Assembly (NCBI GenBank): GCA_011947345.1
Contig: JAAVTG010000023.1
Span: 558,001 to 622,000, forward strand
Direction of reading: 5' to 3'
From: Phytophthora quininea
Taxonomy: Eukaryota; Oomycota; Peronosporomycetes; Peronosporales; Peronosporaceae
DNA length: 64,000 bases
Shown here: piece by piece, positions 10,388 through 22,054 of the stretch
Position numbering within the stretch: position 1 is the stretch's first letter
Layout: the number at the start of each line of letters is the position of its first letter
Translations under genes and position numbers: made by a program
The notes under the pieces: generated by a model
What the model was told of the DNA's origin: nothing
Seen by the model: only the letters and a program-made list of their open reading frames with translations
Databases searched by the model: none

Positions 10388-13300
10388 CTATCTAATGCAA
10401 TCCATGATGGTTTGACTGGTTTCCTCCGCTTCCGAACGCACGGCCATCTGCAAGCGGGATCATAAGTTGGTTAGCGAGCATCGATACTTCCATTGGATAA
10501 TAAAACGCACCTGTAGAATCATGCCGCCGCTCTGTTCGTCCAACGATATTCTCGACTTTACAAGTGCCTTGACTCCACCAACGAAGACGCCCGACAGCAG
10601 CAGGATGTGAGCTTGGGCCTTGGGCTGTGGCACCGCCGTGTTCTCGCATGGCTGCATGCCAAGGTTGTCGATGACCGCGGCCACCGCCTCCACAAGGCTC
10701 TTGTACTTGAGACCATAGCTACCCTTCACCTCGGCGCCGTCCCCAATGTGCTCCCAAGCTGAGCGGAAGTCATTCACCGAAACCTTTGCCATCAGGTCTG
10801 CGGCTCCGATTTCGATATCTTCCATCGGGTACTCTTCATCGAAGCCGTCGTCTTCGACTTCTCCTGACGACGGGTTGACCTCGTGGACCTTGAACTTCAG
10901 CTGTAGTGCAAACCAAAACAAATGTAAGGCACCGTGAATACCAGAGTCATGCGACGTCAACAAGAACATACCTCAACGTTGGCGAGCTGAACGACAGGGT
11001 ACACACCGTCACCAGTATACTGTAGGCAGAGGTAGCACGAGCCGTTCTTGCCGTAGGCCAGCTTGTCCAGAGGGACAACAGAGTGAACCCGCCACACATC
11101 CTCCGGCTCCATGACGAATCCAACGTTCACGTTGGTAAGAAGCTGATCGCTCACCGTGTTCAGTACCTTGAACTGCAGTACAATGTGCTGCGCAAACACG
11201 TGCTTCGTGCAGCTAACAACGTATTCCGTCTCGGCCTCTGTAAGTTCAATACGCTTGGACGAACGGAAAAGAGCACCGAGCTCGGCAAACTCCGGGATCT
11301 GAAGTATTCAACAACAAAGAAAAGATTAGTCTGCTGCCGATAGGATCGATAGAACTGTAAAGACATACCGTGTACAGCTCCTTGGCCACATCCTGCGGCT
11401 CCGGTGCAGCGTCAGCCTGGACAACTTCATCCTCCGCCTCGGCATCATCTGCGCTCTTTTCAACAACATCTTCGACAACCTCCACGTGGGGCAAGGCATC
11501 GAACGTCAGAGGACCGTCCGTAGGGCGCAGCTCGTACTGGTCGATAGATTTCTGGAGCGCCACCACGCTCATAGGGAAGTCTTCAACGAGAAGCGTTCGG
11601 CTAGTCACCTCGTCACCATCCAAAATGGACAGATACATCGTAGCGCGATCGCGAACTTCGTCGTCATCGTCAAGCTTGCAGCATTGCAGAAGCGACGACA
11701 CGCTGGAACGGAGAGACGATACGCGAATCGCGAACTGAGCGAGAGCGGAAACAGCGGAAGCGCGCACGGGGGCGTTCTCCAGAATGACACGGTTGCGGAT
11801 GAAGCGGATGTACCGTGCTGGCGCTGAGGTGGTGGGGCCCTTCTGGCCCAGAACACGCAAAATCTTTGTCGACAGCTGCGTGAACTCGCAGTCCTCAATG
11901 AACTCACACAAGTGAAGCAGCGCCGTCTCCTTGCACTCCTGGATACGGTCGATCAGGAACAAGATCGCGTCTGTAATGGTCTTCTTGAATTCGAAGCCTC
12001 CTTCTTCGCGAAGAAAGTTGGCCAGGAAGTTTAGCAGCACGCGGTGTTTCTGGGGGTACTTCAAGCACAAATTCTTGATGGCCTCAACCACAACGATCTT
12101 GAACTCGTCCGCGATATCGCCCATGAACGTAGAAATCTGCTTCATCAATCGATCCACGCTAGACTCGGCGCCTAAATACAATTTCATAGTCCACGACACT
12201 GTCAGTCAACTTTCAAACAGTTTCGCGTTGTCGCGAACAGCGCACCTGTCTTCAATAGAGTCGTGATGGCCAGAGTTGCAATCGACCGGTTGGAGTCCGA
12301 AATAAGCGCCTCCATGTCCTCGTTGCATCGCGTGACCAGCATGGGCTGGGTCAACGCAACCTGGCTGAGCGTCCGCACGGCCGCGAAACGAAGAGTCGGC
12401 TTCGACGAGCCCAAAAACAGTTGCAACACAACAATGGCCTGCGTTAAGTCTCGTGCGTCCACGGGGAGAGCGCAAAGAGCCTTCGCAGCTTCGTAAATGA
12501 CCATCTAAGAACAGAACCGCAGCACATATCAGCTCTCTCTCTGCAAACCCAAGCTGAATGCGCATGCCTGTGCTCGTACCTCGTTCTTCTGGCGCAGCAT
12601 CTTCTGCAGGAACGCGTACAGCGGCGCCGAGTCCTGTCCGTTTGCGTTTTCACGCAAGAGACCTGCTGTGTAGCGGATCAGCAGACACGTCGCCAGACTG
12701 GAGCGCAGGTTTGTTTTCTGGAGCTGCGTAATAAATTTCGACACGGCGAGCTTGTCGTGCTGCCGGATCTGATAGAGCAGCGAGACGCCGTGGTACTGCA
12801 CCATGTCGTTGGTCGAGTTGACGGCCTCCTGCACTTCGTTGACCCAGCGACGCACGATCTCCGGGTTGTTCTTAATCAGGTGGATGCCCGATACGAGGGC
12901 CGAGCTCGCCACCAGCGCGTTGCGGTCGACAATAGCCTGCTTAATGTATCGCTCGATGGCGTTCAGCATAGATCCCTGCACGACAGAGCACGCAGAGTTA
13001 GATACCCCGCTGAAAAGCACCATTAGAAAATGTACGCACATCGATGATCCTGCACAGCACACGGATCGCGTTGGCGCGGTAGAGATCCACGTCCGAGCTC
13101 ATGTCCTTGGTGAGACTTTGCGTCACAATGATCACCTGATGGAACCACAGCAACCGTCAGTCTCGAGTTCCTATGGCCTTACACCCCTGACTTCAAGCCC
13201 TGTACCTCGTCGGCAGCCGTGGCCTCCGCCACCTCCTTGATGAACAAATACATCATTCGCCGCAAGTTGGCGTCCTTGGACTGGAAGAGCTTAGTGACGC

Positions 13301-13710
13301 CGAAGAAGACGGCGGTGGTCTCGGCGCTGGTGAAGGGCTCCCCTGCGTGAGGATGTGCAGCAGCTTGGTGATCAGCTGGCAGCACTTTTTGGGGTGGCGC
13401 GTCACAGTGTTGGCATCCGAGAAGATCTTGGTCTCCTGCAGCACCGTGGCCTTGTCCAGCCCCTGGAACGGCGACACTAGAGAGCAACGCAACAGAGTTT
13501 AGCGCGACAGGAAGGGGAGGGCAGGGGGAAGCGAGCGCCCCCTAAAAACAACCGAGCGATCTTTCTCAGGCGAGACGAACCTTGGTCCTCCTCGTCGTTC
13601 TTGAACTTCTCCTTGATGTCCTGCATGACGGACGAGATGGTCATGGAGCTGCTGGCGCGACCGCCCTCGCTCGCGGCGCCGTACGTGTCCTGGCTCGACC
13701 CCAGCTTCAT
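10388..13710 (-). CDS. COPG: Coatomer subunit gamma (COPI), with one frame break
   Basis: A spliced gene of seven or more exons. It starts [11 protein letters not shown], with KNDEEDQ spliced (intron near 13497-13578) to [18 protein letters not shown], matching the N-terminus of coatomer gamma. The HEAT-like body includes [25 protein letters not shown] repeats, [15 protein letters not shown] and WVNEVQEAV. The appendage domain includes [12 protein letters not shown] and ends in [19 protein letters not shown] at the TAG at 10388. Gamma-COP is part of the F-subcomplex of the COPI coat for Golgi-to-ER transport and is about 870 residues in most eukaryotes; this gene is similar. The frame shifts at CCCC 13340-13343 between HILTQG and [13 protein letters not shown], consistent with one missing base. 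Start codons of this gene and H2B are divergent, 336 bp apart. Confidence 0.92.
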
Positions 13711-14046
13711 GCTCGCTCAGTCGGTGCGGTGCTCTAGCTCGGGATTTCCGCCGCGTGTAAAGCTCCGTATAAGAGAGCTGATGTTATCGTTCTTATATCG
13801 GGTTATAGGTATTATCCGTCCGAATAGTGAACCGTTCCTCAATAGAAGACCCGTCCATTGCATTCCGCCAATCAGCGCTCTCTCCAGAGGCTCCGCCAAT
13901 CGCAGCGCACGGAGCGAACCCGGCGGGAAAACTTTTGAGTGCGTCCGGCGGGAAAACGAGGTGGCAAGGTCGCACCTCCTTCCAGACCATTCCCAGATTT
14001 GACTCGTGCTCCGCAGCAGCTTTGAATCACCTCCCCACCCAGCACC
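13711..14046. promoter_or_regulatory. Divergent COPG / histone H2B promoter region with CCAAT boxes and two E2F-like sites
   Basis: Between the two start codons are two CGCCAATC boxes (CCAAT at 13868-13872 and 13896-13900) and two copies of CCGGCGGGAAAAC (13919-13932 and 13945-13957). GGCGGGAA is the E2F/DP consensus. The arrangement suits an S-phase histone promoter. Binding is inferred from motif match only. Confidence 0.5.
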
Positions 14047-14394
14047 ATGGCTAAGACTCCCTCCAAGAAGGCCGCCAAGACCGTCGCCAAGTCCGGCAAG
14101 GGCAAGGGCAAGAAGCGTGTCGAGTCGTACTCGACCTACATCTACAAGGTGCTGCGCCAGGTGCACCCGGAGACGGGCATCAGCAAGCGCGGCATGTCGA
14201 TCATGAACTCGTTCATCAACGACATCTTCGAGCGCATCGCCTCGGAGGCCGGCAAGCTGTCGCGCTACAACAAGAAGTCGACGCTGTCCTCGCGCGAGAT
14301 CCAAACGGCCGTGCGCCTCATGCTCCCTGGTGAGCTGGCCAAGCACGCCGTGTCGGAAGGCACGAAGGCTGTGACCAAGTTCACGTCGGCTTAA
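14047..14394 (+). CDS. H2B: Histone H2B
   Basis: An intact, intronless 115-residue protein. A short lysine-rich tail ([20 protein letters not shown]) is followed by the H2B fold: [60 protein letters not shown] and [19 protein letters not shown]. It dimerises with H2A in the nucleosome. The N-terminal tail is shorter than in animals, as usual in protists. A hairpin shared with H3 and H4 follows 66 nt after the stop. No H2A gene is present in the window. Confidence 0.98.
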   Translation: MAKTPSKKAAKTVAKSGKGKGKKRVESYSTYIYKVLRQVHPETGISKRGMSIMNSFINDIFERIASEAGKLSRYNKKSTLSSREIQTAVRLMLPGELAKHAVSEGTKAVTKFTSA

Positions 14395-14459
14395 GTCGCT
14401 TTCGACAACCGACATCCTGTGGCATCCTAAGCGATGCAACAGGTCGTCTCAATTTTCCC

Positions 14460-14476
14460 TGGTGTTTTTAACACCA
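14460..14476 (+). terminator. Histone mRNA 3' hairpin after H2B
   Basis: GGTGTTTTTAACACC at 14461-14475, flanked by T and A that can add a pair, forms a 6-7 bp stem with a 3-nt loop. The same 15-mer follows H4 and, on the other strand, H3. Its position and conservation match the replication-dependent histone stem-loop bound by SLBP in other eukaryotes, although its sequence differs from the animal GGCTCTTTTCAGAGCC form. Confidence 0.75.
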
Positions 14477-15613
14477 CCCTGATGAGAAAGATGTATTGTC
14501 AGTTGTTGCGGCATGCTCGCTGGTAAAGCTGTACAGGTGCAGTGAGCTGTGCTATTAGTGAATACTGCACAGTTGACGTGTAGGTCATTTGTTGTTATGT
14601 CATGTTGCAGGATCAACTGCAACCGAGGAGGGCCTGACTAGTACAAGCTCTGGGTTTCGTGGTGTACAAGAATTGATAAGTCCCGAGTGCACACGCGGCT
14701 GCGTCTTGATCATTGCTTCATTGGTTCTCCCGTGGAGAGGAATCTGACCCCACACGCCACGCATCTACACAGCGAATAAGGTATGAACTCGCGTTTCCAA
14801 AGTATACACTTGTGGACCAAGTTGTGATGGCAGTAACCCCTCCTCACTCGCAACTGCCGTCTGCAGGCAATAGTAGCAATACACGTGCTTGCAAGACGTA
14901 ATGTAAGGCGTCTGACGACGTGTAGTTGTAGTAGGTTGACATTGAAAGAGAAGTCTGTCGTTGTTTCGGTAAGGAATTGCTGTTGTGACTGAAGCGTTTA
15001 TTTTGCGCCGAAAGAAGCGCTTTAGAGACGCACGATCTGTGGGCGCTGGACTGCTAGACACTAGATGTAAGAGGGCTGGCCCTTCGGCTAGTGCAGCAAC
15101 GCATGCGTAGGGTATGGACAGCCAACACAAACACATCCCATTCGATTCGTCTCAGCGATTGAGAGCGTAGAAGAAATAAAGTGGGGTGGCATTTTGGAAT
15201 CGCTGTTCTTTTGAACTTGGTTACGTGACCTGTGTGTTTAGAGGCGAGAAGCCGAGGCACTTTCGAAGCAGCGAGCTAGCGTGCCTGAAGATTGCAGCAG
15301 GCTGCTTGCTGTTGACCCCAGAGGTGGCTCTACAGGACATTCAAATTATCCCTCTCTACAATTCAAACGCATTTTCCACCGCTACACGACAAAATTTCTG
15401 CCACTCTCCACTCTAGCCTAGGCTGCGTACTGCCATTCCGCTGCAATGATCCGACGGATTGTCCGTTCCGCTGTTTCGTTTGCAGTGCACGATTTCACTG
15501 CTCACCGATCCGCCAGTTTAAACCGTCAAATGTAGTCAAAACCGAGAGCATCAAAAGCAAACGTGTATTTAGTTGTAGAGGAGACAACCTACCTTGCTGA
15601 ACTACAACGTTTT
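14477..15613. other. Gene-poor stretch of about 1.1 kb
   Basis: No intact gene is visible. It contains the RING-like relic listed separately. Near 15423 it also has the sequence TGCGTACTGC followed by CATTCCGCTG, related to the repeat block at 16505-16690. Confidence 0.5.
14765..15136 (-). pseudogene. PEX2-type RING finger relic
   Basis: The open frame contains TPYITSCKHVYCYYCLQTA, which matches the core of the PEX2 RING finger (P..i.C.Hv.CYyC). The first CxxC pair is reduced to one cysteine (FQCQ), and the closing CPxC pair cannot be found in frame. The sequence upstream in this frame does not resemble the PEX2 membrane domain. I read it as a decayed fragment of a peroxisomal RING E3 gene. 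A live exon of a spliced gene is possible but no partner exons were found. Confidence 0.35.
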
Positions 15614-16272
15614 CTACTGGAAATCCGTGTTGCCCGCCAAAAGCTCCTGGACAAAGTAGAATCTACACTCGTCGTCCATGCCGCAGTACATCGTTGAGGC
15701 GTTCGGGTTCGTGGCCAGCAGTTGAATAAACCGGAAACGTGCAGCCACCTCAATCGTGCTCGCTAGCTGGTCCTTGAACTCTTTGATCGCAACGTCAGAC
15801 CGCGAAAGTTTGCACATACGATCACCCTCTCGACGAGCTGCACTAGTGTCAGCAAGTGTCTTGTGAGCAACAGCTAGCTCCAAGATGGCCTCGGTCATCT
15901 TCTCCCCGTGCTCTTGTGGCGCTTGGAACAACCGTCGTTGTTGTCGCCTTCCTGGGACGGACTGAGCGATGTTCGGCGACCACGGCTGCGGCAGCGAGAT
16001 CCATTACCCGCCGATTCTTCCGTCTCTTCTTCCTTGTCGCTAGCTTCGCCAGAGCTACCATCTTCATCATCGTCACTCGGATTGTCGGCGGATACGTTCT
16101 CGTCATTGAAGGCATCGACATTGGCGTCGTTCGGGCTGACAGGCGACAGCAATTGCGAATCTTGCGACGCCAAGTGAGATGTGTACTCTCCAGTAGCAGA
16201 CGTACCAGAAAATATTTCGTGGAGGACAACCACGAAGACGAGGAGACTGACGGCGAGGAAGCATTTGAGCAC
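15614..16272 (-). CDS. Uncharacterised single-pass or secreted protein with acidic middle, one frame break
   Basis: Begins MLKCFLAVSLLVFVVVLHEIF, a signal peptide or signal anchor. A strongly acidic serine-rich region (DDDEDGSSGEASDKEEETEE) and a short basic patch follow. After a one-base frame change near 15925-15940 comes a helical C-terminus (KMTEAILELAVAHKTLAD, EFKDQLASTIEVAARFRFIQ) ending in GNTDFQ. The two frames abut without other evidence of an intron, so one missing base is likely. I recognise no family. The helical end could be an oligomerisation segment. Confidence 0.5.
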
Positions 16273-16504
16273 GGTGCTCTCGCTGTGGGACTTGTTTCTC
16301 TCCTTGGCCCCTACCTCCGCCGAGAGCTACTGGAACTGACGAGATGGACGACGCATCGATGAAACAGGTTCGCGATAAATATCATCCGACATGTGGCGAA
16401 GCTACCTCGTATTCGTAGCTGGTAGAGATGGCGAGGTTGTTGTCTAATAGCATTCGTTCATGAAACAAAAGTTCGCGTTGGAAAATATGTGTTTAAAAGG
16501 CAGC

Positions 16505-16690
16505 TCGCGCTCAATCCGCTGGATCAATCTGCTATCTGCCGGAATTCGGGAGGATTGAATCCGCTGGAATATGGCCATTTTTCCGCTCGAATTGTATGCA
16601 GTACGCGCCAGCGGATCGGCCGTTCCGCTGGAAAGAAAAATCCGCCGGAATTGGCCCCATTCCGCTGGAATTTGGCACTGCAGTACGCAC
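16505..16690. repeat. Block of imperfect CCGCTGGAAT repeats with TGCGTACTGC-type end (MITE-like)
   Basis: About eight imperfect copies of T/ATCCGCTGGAAT, in both orientations, are packed between 16510 and 16672, for example at 16511, 16557 and 16665. The block ends in GCAGTACGCA (about 16678-16687). The inverse, TGCGTACTGC, occurs at about 15424-15433 beside another CCGCTG cluster. This is consistent with copies of a short non-autonomous element or its terminal repeats. Confidence 0.45.
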
Positions 16691-16748
16691 CTCCCTACTC
16701 AGTACCGCACTACTAGTATACTAGACAAGTTTCTTCAAAAGCGTGGGC

Positions 16749-16764
16749 GGTGTTAAAAACACCA
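16749..16764 (-). terminator. Histone mRNA 3' hairpin after H3
   Basis: On the minus strand this reads GGTGTTTTTAACACC, identical to the hairpin after H2B and H4. It lies 103 nt downstream of the H3 stop codon. Confidence 0.75.
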
Positions 16765-16866
16765 GAGATGAAGTTAGAAGACTCGAAGAGTCAACTAGTT
16801 TGAGTTGGGTCCAAAATTGCAGTCAGACCCAACAGCGAGACGAAGCTAGCCGGAGACAATCACAGC

Positions 16867-18001
<1,135 letters not shown>

Positions 18002-18123
18002 GCGGTCTCCTTCGCTTGGTGAGCGTCGCTTCATCTGTTTGGTGACGACGCTAGCCATAAACGCAACTGCAGCCTTGTGCTGCTACTTGCAAACAGAGCA
18101 GCCTCGGCTCTCTCAACTATATC

Positions 18124-18140
18124 TGGTGTTTTTAACACCA
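18124..18140 (+). terminator. Histone mRNA 3' hairpin after H4
   Basis: TGGTGTTTTTAACACCA, an exact match to the H2B hairpin including the outer T-A pair, 123 nt after the H4 stop. Confidence 0.75.
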
Positions 18141-18188
18141 CCCCGATACCAAAGAATCAATACGTCATACTGTAGTAGGAGCTTGAAC

Positions 18189-20331
18189 TCATGATATTAA
18201 CTGCATGCCCACTGGGTGTGTGAGGAAGGTGTCCTGTAACTCCTGGTGGGAGCAGCGCAGTTCCAGCAGAGGATATCGTGACGTACGTGAGGAGATTTGG
18301 CGGATGATGCCGGAGCGCTCCAGTTCGTCGCAAATGAACAGCAGACCTCGCAGCCTCGGGATTGGGACGAACGAATGGGTCTTGCACAGAATAGCGAAGC
18401 GCTCGATGACAGCTTCCAGCTCCACGCCGCCTCTGCCGGTGCTGCGTGCTGCGTGGGCGCGGACTTCCATTCGCAGAGCGACCAGGAACGTGCACTCGAA
18501 TTTGCTGCAAGCCCGCAGCCGACTCAACGGCGCAGACACAGACACCGCCTCCTGCGCTTGGTGTAAGTCTTCGCCAGTCACGAAGTATTCGCTGTCGTCT
18601 GAAGCTCGTGCGGTGCCCTGATCATTCCCCAACAGTCGCTGCAAACACACCTCGGCAGCTTTGCGGCACAGCGACAACGCCTGCCTCACGTCCCCGGACT
18701 GGTGCGCCAGCGACTTTGCACAGATCTGGATGGCTTCCTCGCTGAAGATGTCGAGCTGGAGCAGTCGCTGCTGGATAATGTTCTCGAGCTGAGCACGGGT
18801 GTACGCCGGGAAAGTGATACGATGGCCGCCCAGTCGACTGCGGATCTTCGAGGGCAATCTCTCGGGCAGATCCATCGTGTTCGCGATGCCCACCAGGACG
18901 AGCTTGGCGGTGGCAGCGGTCTGCCACTCGAGCAAGTTGTACAGCACCTGATTCTTACCAGCCAGCATGAAGTCCATCTCGTCCAGCAGCACGAGCAGCA
19001 TCGGACGCGCCGCATTTTTACTGTGGAACTCACGCTGCAGAAACTCGCACAACCGAGCGGCGCTGATGTTTTTGCGTGTCGGCCCTTGAACAGTCTCATT
19101 ATCACTGTTGTTGGACTGGAGGGCCTGCCACAGCACGTTGTAGGCAACATCCGGGCGAGGCATCTGCAGCCCATTGACCTCCACCCACACAAAGTTGCGC
19201 AGTTCCCCGCCGTCACGCTCCCTCTCCAACTTGCGAATAACCTCCTTGACAATAGATGTCTTGCCTGCTCCTGGTAATCCGCTGATGTAAATCGGCCCCC
19301 GGCACTTTGCTGCTCGATGGAAGAATGCAAAGCAGTGTAAATCTCGTCGCGTTCGTCTTCACGTCCTGTCATCACTCGCGGCAGACTTGACAGTAGCAGC
19401 TCCTTGCATGCAGACTGCAGCTTCTTAATCGCTGCTTCCGCTGCCGGCGATCGCTTGGCTCTAGGGAGAGTATTCTCATTTCTCTTCTCTAGTGCCACAA
19501 CGGGTGCCTTTGTCAAAGCACTCCCGCTCTTCTTCTCGCAAGCATTGTTTGCTGGTTGTCGAATCTCGGACGAACTTCTAGCTCCAGTACTTTTCAGCGC
19601 ATCTGATCTCTTTGCGTCATTTAGCGATCGTTTGGCGAGTGGTTCACTCTTCTCATTCTTCTCCTGTCCGATCTCCCGCGGTCTCTTGTCACCTGTATGA
19701 CCAGGTTGCTGTCTCTCCACCTTTGTTTTTACTTCCTTAGCTGCTACTTTTCCCACTTTAGTCTCCTCTTCAACTGACATCACTCGAGCACGTGGGCCAA
19801 GAGCTCGAGACCTCTTCAGTCGCGATTCCCCTTCCGTCAGCGGCGAAATGCGCTTCGTCTGCGTGTTGAGCATGCCGACTGCCACAAACTCTGCAATATC
19901 AATTGTTTCGTCGAGTCCTCCCTCCAGAACCGCCACTTTCCGAACGAAATCAGCCAGCTCGACCGTCTCGATGCAGTCCGTCTCGTAGACCTGTCAGCAC
20001 TTGTTCATTAGTCCGTTGACGGTCATTCTGGCGACTGCACACATTGTACTTACAGCTTCTCCAATCACATTAGTTGCCTTAGCTGCATTGCGTCGCCTCG
20101 CTAGCGCCAGCGCCTGGTATTCCCGATAAAGAGCCGCACTTCGGCAGACTTGACACCCTCCGGACTCTCCCATAGCGCGAGAACCACCGCCAGATTCTTG
20201 CTCGCGAGCTCAACGCAGTCGCCGACATGGTAGACCTCATCGGATCCGCTGCCTTTAGCCACCGATAGGAAGTAGCGGTCGCCCTGCGCCACTGCCGCCT
20301 CCGGTCCGAGCCACCGCCAAGTGCTTGCCAT
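18189..20331 (-). CDS. ORC1: Origin recognition complex subunit 1 (BAH + AAA+ + winged helix), with two frame breaks
   Basis: The N-terminal BAH domain (DRYFLSVAKGS.., VGDCVELASKNLAVVLALWE) is followed after an intron near 19992-20055 by a basic, disordered linker rich in KR. The AAA+ core has Walker A ISGLPGAGKTS (about 19265-19290) and Walker B VLLDEMDFM (about 18965-18985). IANTMDLPERLPSKIRSRLG is the sensor region with the arginine finger, and a winged-helix end finishes in THPVGMQLIS. ORC1 binds origins and, with ORC2-6, loads MCM helicase. BAH and AAA+ together favour ORC1 over CDC6. The frame breaks at AAA 20128-20130 inside the BAH domain and at CCCCC 19296-19300 just before Walker A; each fits one missing base. 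It is divergent from the gene at 20408 with 76 bp between start codons. Confidence 0.9.
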
Positions 20332-20407
20332 GGATGTCGTTTTGAGTAAATCTTGGGTAACCCTTGGTTACGCGCATTTAGACCCTTTCAAATCTAGACA
20401 CAGCAAC

Positions 20408-21051
20408 ATGAGTGAAGCGATGACTGCTGCTGCTGCCGACCGAGGCCCAAGCTGTGCAAGGCGGCCGGCTGCACCAACCAGGTCAAGTCCAAGGGGCTCT
20501 GCAAGTTCCACGGCGGCGGCGTGCGCTGCAAGATCGAAGGTTGCGACAAATACGCTGAAAAGGGCGGCCGGTGCTTCGACCACTTTGGCAAGCAGTGCAC
20601 GGTGGACGGCTGCGAGCGCCACTCGCAACGCCGAGGCCTGTGCTACCGCCACGGCGGCAAGCCTGCCGAGAAGAAGTTCTGCTCTGCCAAGGACTGCAAG
20701 AACGTCGCTCGCAGTCGCGGCTTCTGCAAGTCGCATTCGGGAGGTCCCAAGTGTGACGTAGCAGGTTGTGACAAAATCGCCGAGTCGAGAGGACGCTGCT
20801 CCCGTCATGGAGGCACCAAGAAGTGCGATACTCCTGGCTGTGAGAAGAGAGCTCAAGCAGGAGGCAGGTGCTGGTTCCATGGCGGCGGGTCTAGATGCAC
20901 CGTGGAAGGATGCAATAAGGCAACCGTCGGAAGCGGACGCTGCCGGATTCATCGAGGTTTGATCATTGGCAAGAGTAAGGAGGGTGCGGCGGAATTGGTC
21001 CTTGTGGAGGAGCAGGATTTGTCTGCAGAGACGACGACTATTCTTCTTTGA
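20408..21051 (+). CDS. Seven-repeat Cys/His zinc-knuckle protein (WRKY19-like zinc finger type), with one frame break
   Basis: After a short N-terminus (MSEAMTAAAADR) and a one-base frame change near 20441-20446, the protein is built of seven tandem units of about 24-28 residues with the pattern C-x4-C-x9-C-x2-H, for example CKIEGCDKYAEKGGRC..H and CDTPGCEKRAQAGGRC..H. Unit 4 departs slightly (CSAKDC). A non-repeated tail ends in ETTTILL. Such C4H-type repeats are common in oomycetes, where database entries often call them 'probable WRKY transcription factor 19' although no WRKY domain is present. DNA or RNA binding is plausible but unproven. Confidence 0.75.
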
Positions 21052-22054
21052 ACCAAGCACCATGTATATGCCACTCGAAACATCTTTTATCGAGCGAAAA
21101 AGTGTATCAGTACAATCGCACTGTCAGTGTTGTCACGTGTAGGCAAGAATGCAGCAATGCCACGCTTTTCGATCTGATACAAATGGCAGGAACTTGTCAA
21201 AGTGGTTTCCAGCGCCCCAGCTGGAGGTGGTCAAGCTGCGCTCCGAAACCACGTGCCTTCTTGACTGCAGGCGGCGACTCTCACGAAGCAGGGTCAACAA
21301 TGGCGTCCATTTCTCTTAGCCAAGAGTTGGTATGTGGCCATCGAGTCGTTGAAGACAGTTCTTTCGCGAAGCTACGTGGTGCGTGGTAAGTATCGGACGT
21401 GGCACAGTCTTGCAATTCATTTCATCAGCGTCGTGGCAGATGACTCCAAGCACGACGACGTCCATCTGCACGATCTGCTTGTCGTTCCGATGCAAGTTGC
21501 ATGCCATGGCGACTGCCGTCGTGGTGACTTTATCTGATTTTAGACGGCAGATGGCTGGAACGGCGGCCGTCGACAATGAAGGTGTGCACGTTCAGTGTGA
21601 GGCGACCCAGACAAAAAGATGGCAGCAACAGGCTGTCGCGCCGACATAAGGCAAGCAGGCGCCAGCGATTTCAATGGAGACTTGAACGGCTTGCCACGCG
21701 CCGCCTGAGTCTCGGAACGCTGCGTCCAGCTGGCGACTAGGAAAACCAGTCTCCGAAAACGAGCTGGCCACTCCTGTCTTCAAAGTATCCATCGGGACTT
21801 GCACCTGCATACGAACGCCAAGGTGTCGGCTCTTCTTGGTGGCGGAGACCCGCCTGTCAAGGCCTGCCGGGGCCTCACGAACACACTGAAAAATACAGCC
21901 ACCCGGAGCAGACGGCGGCGACTACCTTCTTCGCGCTCTCGGCTGCCAAACTCTTGGTGGTTCAGCAGACTCATTCTCAATCTGGCTGGCTAGTGCGCAA
22001 GCGCAGCAGCACCCCAGTCTCCTTGCAACTCGCAGCCCCGTTGCAACTTCCAGC
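21052..22054. other. Intergenic region upstream of the GH81 gene
   Basis: About 1 kb with no supported gene; open frames here are short and lack family motifs. The last 90 bp hold the likely core promoter of the GH81 gene. Confidence 0.5.
21970..21983 (+). promoter_or_regulatory. Oomycete Inr/FPR-like core promoter of the GH81 gene
   Basis: CTCATTCTCAATCT closely matches the published oomycete Inr plus flanking promoter region consensus (GCTCATTYYNCAWTTT). It lies 72 bp before the start codon at 22055. Confidence 0.55.

Noticed and set aside
13717..14439. 240-residue minus-strand frame over H2B
   Set aside because: Antisense to a histone and its promoter; no motifs.
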